NCBI GenBank assembly: GCA_964017235.1
Contig: OZ024936.1
Coordinates: 16,034,496 to 16,098,495, forward strand
DNA from: Sabellastarte sp. h YS-2021
Taxonomy: Eukaryota; Annelida; Polychaeta; Sabellida; Sabellidae
Length of the DNA stretch: 64,000 nucleotides
Direction: 5' to 3'
Shown here: piece by piece, positions 1 to 10,231 of the stretch
Numbering within the stretch: the stretch's first letter is position 1
Layout of the letters: every line of letters starts with the position of its first letter
Made by a program: the position numbers and the translations under genes
Notes under the pieces: generated by a model
What the model was told of the DNA's origin: nothing
Databases searched by the model: none
What the model saw: only the letters and a program-made list of their open reading frames with translations

Positions 1-18
1 AATCAGGATGAACAATGG

Positions 19-2124
19 ATGACATCATTGATTAAACATGTATCAGAAAGTCAATCCCAGTCTTCCCTGTTTCTTCATAATGATAACAACACACATTTAA
101 ATACCAACAGGCTATCTGAATGCACTGATGAAGAAGACACATTTGCCAATCACATGTCTATGCATATCAATGAAGTTCCTCCCTGCATCACCCATGATCA
201 ACCCCAAGTCATTGAAGAAGACTATTCTTATCTCATGCTGTCAAGTGATGATGAGAATGATGATGACGATAATGACGATAACTCTTCAGCTGGCGATATC
301 TCCTCTTCTATCCAGGACTGGCAAAGTTCTCCATTGTTTGCAACATTGTCAACACAGGTGCCCCCTTCAGTGGTGCTTACTCTGCCATTCGACACAGAAG
401 AAGACTACTCCTACCTACAGCAAAGCGATGGGACCTCATCAGAGGATGCACAAAGCTGCAGCTCTGACCATACGTATAGCCAGGATGTATGTGAACTACT
501 AGGAAATGGAGGGAAGAAACAGAAAGAACTGGCAACACTGATGCTGCAGAAAAAGACCATTGAGATCATTGAGGACACAGACGAAGCTCAGGTTTTGCAA
601 GACAACTCAAACCAGTTCACTTTAACATGTAAAGTCTACAATGTCACTCACATAGGGTTCAATGTGATCTGGAACACAACCAGTTCCAAACTAACCAAAC
701 AGAGTAAACAGCTCAAAGAAACAAGGGTTCTGGTTGAGGTACAGGATGTAAAATCCAAAGAGATGTATACATATTTCCCTCAGTCATCTGGCACCAAGAA
801 ACTGGCCGTACAAAACCTGCAGGCAAGGGGCTGCTATCATGTACAGGTCAAACTGGTCAGGGATATGATCTTGGATGCCAAACACTGGACTTGCATACTA
901 GCCAAAACACCAAAACAATCAGTGACACTGAAGAAACAAAAAACTATGAAATCAAAACCAGCTACTGCCAAAAGTATTCCTAAAGGTGCTCCAGATTCTG
1001 TGCAACATGAAAACTGCATCCCAAGCCTTCTCTCACTAAACCCCCTTGCACGTCATACCGACAGACTGGTACTACAATACCAGGCACCTAGGCCATATCT
1101 AACAGCACCTTCCACCATCCAGCAACAAAGAAATCAGTTCCTAATAGCACCCAAACAGTCTGGATGGATGCCCGGTCAGTATAACAGCCAATGTCAGCCC
1201 ACACCACATAGTGATCAGACTGGTACCCAAAGTCAGACAAATATGTCACTGGATCACTACAGTCTTGGATATCATGACAGCGACATCAGGTCAGCATCAC
1301 CTCAGCCTCTATCAGCATTGCAAAGCAATGTGAATAGGATCCTACTACAACAGCTACAGCTACGTGTGGAAGCTTTGTGCCAGAAGTTCTCAAACAGAGG
1401 CAGCCTGCTCAGTTACTATGGATACAGCCTTCAGATGCAGGAAAAGATCAAATCCTTCAGTCCTCAGCAACTCCACCAACTGGAAGAGAAGGCGAGGAAT
1501 TTAGTCTCCAAGACAAAGAATCAAGCCACAGCCAGCATCACCCGTCTCTATAGAAACAAGCCAGCTGATTACTTCTTTAACATCCTCAAGAACTACAATG
1601 GGCTGATGAAGCCATACGAGAAGGACTACAATGGTGATCCCTGCTGCCCAATCAATGGACAAATCGACGGCCTGTTTTTCAGTGGCATGGTGGACAAGAA
1701 GGGCAACCTGCCCACAAGATCTCCATTTGGTGACACACGGTTTATCATGCCCATCCACAAGCTCTTCAATCAGTACACAAATCTCTACTTTGCTGATTTC
1801 TACTGTAATAACAAGGACCGCCAGCCCCATTACATCACTCTAGTTATAACTGTACCAGGATCAAGTGCAGATCGATTCTGTAGCCCACGGTTACTGCTTC
1901 TGGATAAATACAGTAACCCATACTTCTGTATAGACTATAGGATGGGATGTGTCCGGATCAACAAGACAGTGTGGATAGAGATCCTGTACACAGAGACCGT
2001 GGATTTGCTGCATGAAATGATGAATGGCTCCACCTGGCAGAGAGGTGTGGAAACCATCGGCAAAGGCAGCTCCTCAGACAAAGGCATACCCAAAAACCCA
2101 AAGTGTAAAGTGTGTAACTTGTAA
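19..2124 (+). CDS. PHYHIP-like protein: acidic N-terminus, FN3-like domain, PHYHIP C-terminal domain
   Basis: The frame is 701 codons from the ATG at 19 and stays open to base 1, so the true start may lie outside the window. Residues about 507-701 match the phytanoyl-CoA hydroxylase-interacting protein (PHYHIP/PHYHIPL) C-terminal domain: the NTNLYF.DFYC-type block is present as YTNLYFADFYC (586-596), followed by PHYITLVI, RFCSPRL and VWIEILYT, and the protein ends KNPKCKVCNL, like the family's final KDPSCKTC. Residues about 198-297 look like a fibronectin type III domain (FNVIW). The N-terminus is acidic (DDENDDDD, 77-84) and carries EEDYSYL twice (66-72, 127-133). The middle is Gln/Ser-rich with a likely helical stretch at 436-500. 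Vertebrate PHYHIP proteins are about 330-380 residues, so this one is long. FN3 and C-terminal domains share one exon, which suggests intron loss or a retrocopy. The biochemical role of the family is poorly defined. Confidence 0.85.
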   Translation: MTSLIKHVSESQSQSSLFLHNDNNTHLNTNRLSECTDEEDTFANHMSMHINEVPPCITHDQPQVIEEDYSYLMLSSDDENDDDDNDDNSSAGDISSSIQDWQSSPLFATLSTQVPPSVVLTLPFDTEEDYSYLQQSDGTSSEDAQSCSSDHTYSQDVCELLGNGGKKQKELATLMLQKKTIEIIEDTDEAQVLQDNSNQFTLTCKVYNVTHIGFNVIWNTTSSKLTKQSKQLKETRVLVEVQDVKSKEMYTYFPQSSGTKKLAVQNLQARGCYHVQVKLVRDMILDAKHWTCILAKTPKQSVTLKKQKTMKSKPATAKSIPKGAPDSVQHENCIPSLLSLNPLARHTDRLVLQYQAPRPYLTAPSTIQQQRNQFLIAPKQSGWMPGQYNSQCQPTPHSDQTGTQSQTNMSLDHYSLGYHDSDIRSASPQPLSALQSNVNRILLQQLQLRVEALCQKFSNRGSLLSYYGYSLQMQEKIKSFSPQQLHQLEEKARNLVSKTKNQATASITRLYRNKPADYFFNILKNYNGLMKPYEKDYNGDPCCPINGQIDGLFFSGMVDKKGNLPTRSPFGDTRFIMPIHKLFNQYTNLYFADFYCNNKDRQPHYITLVITVPGSSADRFCSPRLLLLDKYSNPYFCIDYRMGCVRINKTVWIEILYTETVDLLHEMMNGSTWQRGVETIGKGSSSDKGIPKNPKCKVCNL

Positions 2125-2665
2125 CCTTATGGAATACCCCACAAAACCAAAAGTGTAAAGTGTGTATTCCAAAATCTCAAAAAAAAAAAGCATCACTTAA
2201 ACCCTAAAGTATAAAGTACGTAATCAAAAGGCTCAAATCATTCCCAAAAATAGCCAAACCAAAAAAGTTTAACCAAAGGCTAAAAGCATTGCCAAACATT
2301 GACAAGTGTAAAGTGTGTAACTTGTAAAACTTCTAGTATAATGGGATACCCCCCCAAAAAATGCAAAGTGTGTAACTGAAAAGGTTATCAAAAGCATTCC
2401 TTGAAACTATATGCGTAAAGTGTGCAATTCTTCGTACGATGGTATACCACTAAAATCCTCAAGGTATAAAATGTGTAACTGGTACGCTAAAAGTATAACC
2501 ATGTCAAAAAAATATGTGCAGTGTTCAATAAATAATCTGTAAACATACCCGAAAGATCACTGAATGTGTACAGCCAAATATTCAAAGTGTGAAATGTGTA
2601 AGCTCAAGTAATGTGATATTCCTAAAAAAACTCTGAAAAAAGCGTAAAAAGTCCATGGTGTGGAT
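2083..2665 (+). repeat. About 50-bp degenerate tandem repeat starting in the last PHYHIP-like codons
   Basis: A motif close to AAGTGTAAAGTGTGTAAC recurs at about 2101, 2151, 2206, 2304, 2360, 2411, 2461, 2512, 2582 and 2638. It is preceded by variants of GGNATACCCC and an A-rich stretch. Spacing is about 50 bp, once about 98. The first unit is coding: it spells the final residues GIPKNPKCKVCNL and the stop codon. Later units are noncoding and more diverged, so the array looks as if it grew out of the coding end. Confidence 0.8.
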
Positions 2666-2754
2666 GACTATTTTGATATTTTAATCTATATTCTAATTTT
2701 CAATGACGGAAGATCTCAAAAGGTTTCTAGTTGATGTTTACTCTCTGATGACCA

Positions 2755-2760
2755 AATAAA
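2755..2760 (+). terminator. Candidate polyadenylation signal of the PHYHIP-like gene
   Basis: AATAAA lies about 630 bases after the stop codon at 2124, just past the 3' UTR tandem repeat. No other canonical hexamer was noted closer to the stop, apart from one inside the array near 2527 (AATAAA). The 3' end itself is inferred. Confidence 0.45.
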
Positions 2761-3171
2761 ATATGAAGTACAAAGAGGAACTAGGGATGCGGCACATGCG
2801 CAGTCCACATATGCGCGGTGTACTAACAAGAATATTTCTTTTAAAAATATTCAAGTTGGTCGTGGGTGTTTGCTCGGGCCAACACATAGCAATAGTGAGG
2901 ATGAGGTAAGGGTATTTTACGCAATAAAAAGTACATTTCTGGAAGGCATAAACTGTAACGTGATAAAAATGAATTTCCTTGTTGGCAGAGAGTAGTTTGA
3001 AATAGTTGGGCTATGTAAGCTCTTGTGCTTGCTAGTCTTGTAATAAATAAGAAATCTGTAAAACATTCCCTTTAAATTTTACTTGAATGCATAGACTAAG
3101 AACTACATTGTACACATGTTATTATTTAAATAATTTAAATGATTCTTTATGTTAGGAATTCTCAGTGGCTA

Positions 3172-3245
3172 AGTGGTTAAGAAGATTGCATTTCAATCGT
3201 TTGGTTCATCCATCTGTGGTGGTGGGTTTAACCTAAGGGCTTTTA
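3172..3245 (+). repeat. tRNA-like SINE head, degenerate
   Basis: TGGCTAAGTGGTTAA resembles a pol III A box. GGTTTAACC, about 50 bases later, resembles a weak B box. The rest does not fold as a good tRNA, so this is read as an old SINE remnant. The surrounding 2761-3890 holds no exon that I can support. Confidence 0.35.
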
Positions 3246-3329
3246 TTGAGGGATCTGCTAACTATATGATCTATGCTGTTACAGGGGTTGTAAAACCCTC
3301 AAACTTATACTGGGTTTATTAAACATGTA

Positions 3330-3470
3330 AAAAAGACCACCTATATATAAAGGTCACTGTCATTTAATGACCAATTTATGATTCCCATTATATGTATCAT
3401 ATTTTGCATAGCTTTTACCTGTATATAATGACCGATCATTTTTCAGTTACGCAAGGGTGGTCTTTATAAA
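3330..3470. mobile_element. Foldback/MITE of about 140 bp ending in AAAGACCACC
   Basis: The left end AAAAAGACCACC is complementary to the right end GGTGGTCTTTAT. Further in, AAAGGTCACTGTCATTTAATGACC adds a second short palindrome. No coding capacity. Confidence 0.5.
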
Positions 3471-3884
3471 TAATAATCACTGCATATTAAATAAGTTTGT
3501 ATCTCATTACTTTAGTGTTATTCCATATGGTTCAAAACTGTAATCTAGAGTGAAAGGCAATATTTGCTCCAATGTATTGTGAATGTGTAATATCGATAAA
3601 GATTAAAACTATTCTGAATACATGTTAATTTTTCTTTTTTTGGCACATCAAGAAAGTTGGACTTTTAGAATTTTCAGTTTTTCAGCAGAATTTCTCATAG
3701 AGGTCACAATACTTTTGATCTACTTGTCTGCAAACATGGCAGAAAAAGTATCTATGTAGTGATAAATGAAATGTGTACTGCTTCCTGCCATAACTTGCCA
3801 CAACTTTACAGCAAATACCTACTTTGTACTTTTTGGTGTGTAATACTGTCAACTAATATTGATTAAAAGATGAACTGACACAAA

Positions 3885-5626
3885 CTATAACTAGACCTAT
3901 CACATCGGAGAACCGATGCAAATTGTATCCACCAGAAGAAAACTCACCAAAGCCATTCTAACATCGCTTAACCTTGAAGGAGAAGCCCAAGGTGAAATCT
4001 GACCATATCAAACGATTCTTAGCCCATGATTTCCTATACGTTGGTGTGACACTGCAAACCTCTAGGAATACGAATAAGCAAGATATAAACACTAATTTTG
4101 GCAATCCTCATTTGACCTTGAAAGAGGGGCCAAAGGTCAAATCCGATCACACCAAAAGATTCCCAGCCCATGATTTCCTAGATTTTGGTTTACCATTCCA
4201 AAGCTCTAGGACCAATAATAAGCGAGTTATAAGCACTTTTAAGTTTGGCTATCCTCGTTTGACCTAGAAGGAGGGGTCCAAGGTCAAATCTGACCACACC
4301 AAAAGATTCCCGGCCCATGATTTCCTATAGTTTGGTTTACCATCCCATAAGCACTTTTAAGTTTGGCTATGCTCGTTTGACCTTGAAGGAGGGGTCCAAG
4401 GTCAAATCCGACCACACCAAAAGATTCCCAGCCCATGATTTCCTATAGGTTGGTTTACCATCCTAAACCTCTACGACCAATAATAAGCGAGTTATAAGCA
4501 CTTTTAAGTTTGGCTATGCTCGTTTGACCTTGAAGGAGGGGTCCAAGGTCAAATCTGACCACACCAAAATATTCCCAGCCCATGATTTCCTATAGGTTGG
4601 TTTACCATCCCAAACCTCTAAGACCAATAATAAGCGAGTTATAAGCACTTTAAGTTTGGCTATGCTCGTTTGACCTTGAAGGAGGGGTCCAAGGTCAAAT
4701 CCGACCACACCAAAAGATTCCCAGCCCATGATTTCCAATAGGTTGGTTTACCATCCCAAACCTCTAGGACCAATAATAAGCGAGTTATAAGCACTTTTAA
4801 GTTTGGCTATCCTCGTTTGACCTTGAAGGAGGGGTCCAAGGTCAAATCCGACCACAGCAAAAGATTCCCAGGCCATGATTTCCTATAGGTTGGTTTACCA
4901 TCCCAAACCTCTAGGACCAATAATAAGCGAGTTATAAGCACTTTTAAGTTTGGCTATCCTCGTTTGACCTTGAAGGAGGGGTCCAAGGTCAAATCCGACC
5001 ACACCAAAAGATTCCCAGCCCATGATTTCCTATAGGTTGGTTTACCATCCCAAACCTCTAGGACCAATATTAAGCGAGTTATAAGCACTTTTAAGTTTGG
5101 CTATCCTCGCTTGACCTTGAAGGAGGGGTCCAAGGTCAAATCTGATCACACCAAAAGATTCCCAGCCCATGATTTCCTATAGGTTGGTTTACCATCCCAA
5201 ACCTCTAGGACCAATAATAAGGGAGATATAAGCACTTTTCATGACTGCAAAGAAAGGCCTGTGGCGGCCATCTTGTTTTTCAAAATGAGGCCAAAAATAT
5301 TCCCAGTCAAGATTTTATAATGAGGAACATATCCTGCGAATTTGAGATCTCTACCTATAATACCCTTTGCTCTAGAGGGCCACCAATAGCCCTTATTTAA
5401 AGTCGAAAAACGCCCGTGGTGGCCATCTTCTTTTTCAAAATGAGGCCAAAAATATTCCCAGGCAAGATTTTATGGCTATGAATATATCCTACAAATTTGA
5501 GAAGGCTAGCTATAATACTTTTTTCGTTAGAGCGGTAACGGTGAAATCTCTCTACACACTGCGGCGGCGGCGGCGTAACGAAGTCAAATCCATAGTATCC
5601 ACCGAATAGCATCCGGTGGATACAAA
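3885..5626 (+). mobile_element. Hairpin-capped array element, GTATCCACC end type (copy 1)
   Basis: The 5' end has the hairpin CATCGG-AGAA-CCGATG (3903-3918), then GTATCCACC (3925-3933). The 3' end is a near-perfect hairpin made of the same motif and its complement (GTATCCACCG...CGGTGGATAC, 5595-5623), preceded by a GGCGGCGGCGGCG run. Between them are about nine roughly 147-bp monomers and a unique segment with GGCGGCCATCTTG and a second GGTGGCCATCTTC copy. There are no open genes, so the element is non-autonomous. The architecture recalls bivalve pearl-type or Helentron-related (HINE) elements; that classification is inference. Confidence 0.75.
3966..5240 (+). repeat. About 147-bp monomer array inside copy 1
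   Basis: GACCTTGAAGGAGGGG and its variants occur at about 4120, 4260, 4378, 4527, 4672, 4820, 4966 and 5113, mostly 146-148 bp apart; one unit of about 118 bp is shortened. Each monomer contains CCAATAATAAGCGAGTTATAAG and the inverted pair TTTGACCTTG / CAAGGTCAAA around an 11-base spacer. The inner monomers are nearly identical and the outer ones diverge, as expected for arrays evolving by unequal exchange. Confidence 0.85.
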
Positions 5627-5932
5627 TAGAGTTTCACCAATAAAATAAAATCAATAAACTTTTTACAGTACTTCATAAGGTGCAATTATATCATTTTAAC
5701 TACGAATCAATGCCTCAACTGGCCATAAATCTCACAATTTATACACTTAAAGTCCTGAAAAACATTAACTTTATTTCTGTCGTCACTTCATCGGAAATGT
5801 ACAAGTGCTGCCAAAGACAAGTAAATATTGATTAAGAGTCTGTGTTCTGGTTTGTGCCAAACTAAAGTTTGTGGCAAGTTACAATGTCAAGCAGTAAATT
5901 GAAGGCTGACCATATACAGATGGAATCCATGA

Positions 5933-6050
5933 AGAATGCCCATCAGGTACTATGCCCATCAGAACAAAGGCCATCACCAGCAAAATTATTAATGGGCAAA
6001 GTTCCTGATGGATATTGTTCTGATGGGCATTCTTCCTGATGGGCATTCTT
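5933..6050. repeat. Foldback repeat just downstream of an ORP exon
   Basis: About 35-base arms (5933-5968 and 6014-6050) are complementary. Both are built from two copies of a GAATGCCCATCAG-type word. On the minus strand the palindrome begins about 28 bases after the splice donor of exon 6079-6176. Bases 5627-5932 hold nothing else I can identify. Confidence 0.7.
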
Positions 6051-6078
6051 CTGTACACTATACAGATGGGACACTGAC

Positions 6079-6176
6079 CTGGTCAACTCATAGGTTTCTC
6101 CCAGTAGAGGGTTAAAGGGTTTCCCCACACGGTCCCAGTTTGAGGCGGCACTCGACACTGCAAACGCTGCCACATA
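6079..6176 (-). CDS. OSBPL: ORP exon: lipid-transfer (ORD) fingerprint segment
   Basis: On the minus strand an acceptor (TTTTCACAG) precedes TATGTGGCAGCG, and the donor follows as ACCAG|gtcagt. The 98-nt exon encodes [14 protein letters not shown], then [13 protein letters not shown], the best-known OSBP-family fingerprint, ending ELT and two bases of the next codon. In the family this segment forms part of the lid and barrel that bind sterol or PI4P. It joins exon 10232-10366 in phase 0 (RME|YVAAF). The expected next exon, with the EQVSHHPP-type motif, was not found between here and base 1. This is the most 3' ORP exon visible. Confidence 0.92.
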
Positions 6177-7468
6177 CTGTGAAAATACAGTGAAAAAAAA
6201 GTCTTAAATCTGGTGAAAATTACAGTGAAATAGAGTGAAAATAGAGTGAGGAATATGTCTGAAAATTACAGTTGAAATGGAATAAAGAATGAATGAAGTT
6301 TTTTTGTGAGTCATTTGACCAAAGAAATATTACACACCAAAACATTTATTATATCGCAAAGGCTGGGCTTGGGATACAGATCAGTTCAAAAAAAATTTAC
6401 ATTCACAAAAATTTAACAAATTTAACAAAGTAAAAACCACTGGAAAAGGAAAGTTACCAAAGTGACATATATTTATAAATTTTACCACAAGTACAGAAGA
6501 GAAGTTTGTTTTTGTACTTATTACAGACTGGCTAAATACACTGTAATTATATAATGCTATCTCTATCTATCCTACATCAGTACACAGAAAATACTTTAAG
6601 GTACTATACACAAAATACATAACTATAAAACAAACGCAATTCTCCGTTTTAAAATCTATGAATCACAAGGTATTTACAACAAATTATATCAGAGCAGTAT
6701 TTTAGGTAAATATAACACATATTAAACAGGCTTTTGTGACTGTGTTATCAATATTTGATGAGACTGCTCAAAGGTGTTCTCTGAACATTGATTTCTCACC
6801 CAGTGACTCTATTTTATGGATGTGAGTGTAGCCTTGCAATATGCCACAGTTCATGAAAGTCCAGAGATAAAAAGAATCAAAAGAAAAAATCACGTCTAAG
6901 TAAATCCTCACGGAAACTGCAAGCAATTTGGGAGAGTAAAGTAAACAAAGATCTAGTTCGAACTACTTTTGACTATTTTTTGGAAAGTCAACAGAAAGAC
7001 CAAATGTCAGCAAAGACACTTGAAAAAGAGTAGCACCAAAAGTGAAAAAAAATGTAAGAATTTATGTCTTAGAGATTTTCACATTTGCGTAGGAATACAT
7101 GTAAAGAGGTACAGAAGTGTATACATTGGCAAGGGTTTCTGAAATACACAAGTTTTCAATTGAAGTAATTACTTCATTCAAGAAAATGATAAAAACAGTG
7201 GAATTTTATGTAGTTAAAAATATTTCCTCTTATCGAAGATATTCCAGACAAGATAATTTCCCGTGAGAAATGCGCTTGAAGAAATTCTGACAAATATTTA
7301 TATATAAAATAGAACTTATGGATCACAATGTAATACCCATGAAAAAAGATACCACCTTAATCTGTCAACTGTACAAACATAGTGCCCATACTCCAGTTCC
7401 TTTAGAACTAAGAAAATCCTTCATCAGTTCACATAATGTACTCTTACACAATGGCTGTCAGATCAAAA
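6177..7468. other. ORP intron, no feature recognised
   Basis: AT-rich intronic sequence between an ORP exon and the first SINE. I see no exon, tandem array or clear repeat end here. Confidence 0.5.
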
Positions 7469-7706
7469 TTTTTTATTTATTTATTTGGGGTTTTACGTCG
7501 CTTTCAACACTGTACAGGTCATATCACGACGGGTAGTTGGAAGGGCAGAGTAAACCAGTACATAGAGTTTGTTAGGGTTCTGTACTGTAAACTGCCGACC
7601 AACGGCAAGCAACTACCAGCTTTCCCACTTGAGCCCGTGCAGGGATCGAACCCCGGCCTCAGAGGTGGGAGGCGAGAGTGTTACCACTCTGCCACCGTGG
7701 CCCCCT
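7469..7706 (-). mobile_element. tRNA-derived SINE, family A (full length)
   Basis: Read on the minus strand: an A box (TGGCAGAGTGGT, about 7682-7693) and a B box (GGTTCGATCC, about 7642-7652) sit in a tRNA-like head. The body contains GGTAGTTGCTTGCCG and GTACTGGTTTACTCTGCCC. The 3' end is GCGACGTAAAACCCCAA followed by an AAAT-rich tail. Other copies are at 8698, 26280, 55277 and 58314. Confidence 0.82.
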
Positions 7707-8087
7707 GTCACATGAAGATACTGCCTTAAGCAGTCAGAGATCAACATCTGGTAAACTTATATCCCATAACAGATATACGAGTATATTATGAATATCAAGT
7801 TTTTCTTTAGTAATACGTGAATTGTCTCAAAAGGCTTTTTCACATAAATCTGAGTCTTAAGAAAGACTTTACATAAAGAGAAGGATAAGCCTTGTATTTA
7901 CCTACCTAATTCTATAGAGCACGCAATTACACACCACCTACACACAGTTATCAGTACAAAATGTCTGATAATCTCATATTTGTCAGTTAATCAAGCCTAA
8001 TAACTTGCATTCTAGCACTGAATATAATTATTACAATAAAAGTTCAAAGTGAAGAGGTCAAATAACATTCACAACAAGATCACTCGG

Positions 8088-8336
8088 AGAGTGCATATCT
8101 CTGCAAAGGCATGTATTTTAAAAATGGATCAATAATATGAGAATAGAAAAATCTGGATCTTTGATTGTATCCAGGCAGTGATCCGGATGACTCTCAAAAC
8201 TTAATGGGTTCTAATTTGGACCAAGACCCATCTTCTCAGTTTTTTCATGAAAGATTCAATCATTAATATTCCTAACAAACAAACAGACAAAATGACAAAC
8301 AGTCAAACAAAACGGTCATAAAATTAACACCTCCAT
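8088..8336 (+). mobile_element. Hairpin-capped short element, CCTCCGCC end type (old copy)
   Basis: It starts with CACTCGGAGAGTG (stem CACTC/GAGTG) and contains GGATCTTTGAT, CCAGGCAGTGATCCGGATG and ACAAACAAACAGACAAA. It ends in ACACCTCCATTAG, a decayed form of the 3' CCTCCTTGGCGGAGG hairpin seen intact at 25181-25199. Confidence 0.6.
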
Positions 8337-8435
8337 TAGCCCATGTAACAAATACATGACTCACCTCAATCCTCTGTCCCAGATTTGCAAACTGTGTTGC
8401 TTGCTGTAACAGGGTGTTACACACCCATCCACATG

Positions 8436-8696
8436 TCCAGGGGCGGTATTCACTAACATTCCTATCTTAGTCTTTAAGTCCTAACTTTTAGAAGTTTATC
8501 ATTTTAATCATATGCCTGATGTTATTTCTATTGCAGTAAGCACAATTTTAGCTCTTAAATCTTCATGTAGAATCAATATACTTTTAAATTAGTAACTGAA
8601 TTTGACAATTGATTTAGAATATCGTTAGAAATTGATGATTGATAACTGTGTATAAGATAGGACTAAGACTGGGAACGTTAGTGAATACCGCCCCAG
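8436..8696. mobile_element. Foldback element with GGCGGTATTCACTAA ends
   Basis: The terminal inverted repeats start GGGGCGGTATTCACTAAC and reach into CCTATCTTAGTC, with a few mismatches between arms. CCAGG stands directly outside both ends, consistent with a 5-bp target duplication or a CCWGG preference. No coding sequence. A related element is at 47155. Confidence 0.7.
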
Positions 8697-8697
8697 G

Positions 8698-8921
8698 TTT
8701 ACGTTTATTTGGGTTTTAACAGCACATTCAACACTGTACAGGTCTTATTACCATGGGTAGTTTAATGGCAGAGGAATCCAGCACATAAAGTTGGTCAAGG
8801 TTCTGTACTGTAAACTGCTGATCCTCGGTAAGCAACTACCAACTTCCCCACAAAAGGTCCGGATTTTGAACCTCCGACCTCAGAGGTGGGAGGTGAGTGT
8901 GTTATCCCTACATGCCTGTAC
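8698..8921 (-). mobile_element. tRNA-derived SINE, family A
   Basis: Read on the minus strand it keeps the B box region (GGTTCAAAATCC, degenerate), GTTGCTTACCG, TTTACAGTACAGAACC and the 3' tail. It begins one base after the right end of the neighbouring foldback element (8436-8696). Confidence 0.7.
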
Positions 8922-9119
8922 AATATTTAACGAATAAATACACCTACTTCTACTGTGGTCTGGGTGGCTTGCCGTAACAGACTATTATACATCACTGTCC
9001 CCTATCACACACCCAATGGAACATTAGAGAAATAGGTAGATTGCATACAGGAAAACATATTATCAAGTGTAATGTCCACCCATGATGCTCGGAAAGGCTA
9101 CAAGTTATTTAATGAAAAG

Positions 9120-9850
9120 ATGAAAAATTTGATGCCATAAGTTGCAAAATTGAAATTTTTGCCTTTTCAATAGGATACCCTTGTACCTGTGGGTCAAAAA
9201 TTCACTCGAAATTGTTTTATTTCTTATGGTTTCCGAGATATTTACACTTTTTTATTTTCCACTAAAACCCAAGATGGCCGCCATAAGTTGCAAAAATTGA
9301 AATTTTTCCCTTTTCAGTGGGAGACCCAGGTACTACCCTGTGGGCCAAAAATAAACTCGAAATCACTCTATCTCTTACAGTTTCCGAAATATTTACACCT
9401 TTTTATTTTCCGCTAAAATCCAAGATCATAAGTTGCGAAAATTGAAATTTTTCCCTTTTCAATGGGACACACTTGTACTACCCTGTGGGCCAAAAATTCA
9501 CTCAAAATAGCTCTATCTCTTACGTCGTCTGAGTTATTTACACTTCTTATTTTCCGCTAAAATCAAAGATGCCCGCCAAAAGTGGCAAAAAATGAAATTT
9601 TTCCCTTTTGCAAAGGATACCTTTGTGCTACCCGCTGGGTAAAAAAATTGTTTAAAATCACTCTGTCTCTTATGGTTTCTGAGATATTTACACTTATTTA
9701 TTTTCCACTGAAATCCAAGATGGCCACCATAAGTTGCAAAAATTAAAATTTTTCGTTTTACACAGGATAACCTTTTATTACCCTTTGAGTCTTAAAATTT
9801 GCTCAAAATCGCTCCATCTGTAATGGTTTCTGAGATATAAGCAAATTACT
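9120..9850 (+). repeat. About 149-bp tandem array related to the CGAGATATA superfamily
   Basis: About five units. The word TTTCYGAGATATTTACAC recurs near 9231, 9382, 9526 (degenerate), 9678 and 9828, 142-151 bp apart. Each unit also has GGGTCAAAAATTCACTC and several have AAGATGGCCGCCATAAG. The words match the arrays at 40978 and 47808, but I could not define terminal hairpins here. Confidence 0.75.
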
Positions 9851-10231
9851 CAAAAGTAGTACTGCAACTAGTCAATAAAGTACCTAAATGGCTATTACTC
9901 GCTTACTTACAGAGCTATCAGTCCCAAATACAATATCAAGCGAGCTATAGATATAACAATCTTGTATTCCCAATTTTAGTAAAATATCTTGAATCTTTTT
10001 GCCTTAAATGCACGGAAACCAATAGGTACTGAAAACAGCTGTACTTAGGTATTACTCAGTAAACAAAAGAGCTAGAACAGCTGAAAGCAATCCCAAGCAA
10101 GCAAATAATCCTGCACACCAAATTTGGTGAAGATAGCTCCAATACTTTTCCTTAAAATGAGAGGAAACAATGTGTGACAACAGATGGCAGACACCTGAGG
10201 CTGGAAAAAGCAAAAATAATACATTGCATAC

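Noticed and set aside
1501-1843. Open frames on both strands inside 1501-1843
   Set aside because: Shadows of the PHYHIP-like coding sequence, whose frame has clear family similarity.
3974-4738. Open frames reading KVKSDHTKRFPAHDFL-like repeats
   Set aside because: They are monomers of a noncoding array element; frames break in neighbouring units and in the other copies at 22594 and 33917.
4378-5200. CRISPR array, from regularly spaced repeats
   Set aside because: The whole 147-bp unit repeats with no unique spacers, in a eukaryotic intron.
5943-6078. Continuation of the ORP frame past the donor at 6079
   Set aside because: The frame runs into the foldback repeat and loses similarity; a consensus donor lies exactly at the end of the conserved segment.
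7640-7700. tRNA gene, from A and B boxes
   Set aside because: Part of a dispersed repeat with body and tail present several times; no cloverleaf acceptor stem. Same for 23948, 25981, 32001, 43310 and 46223.
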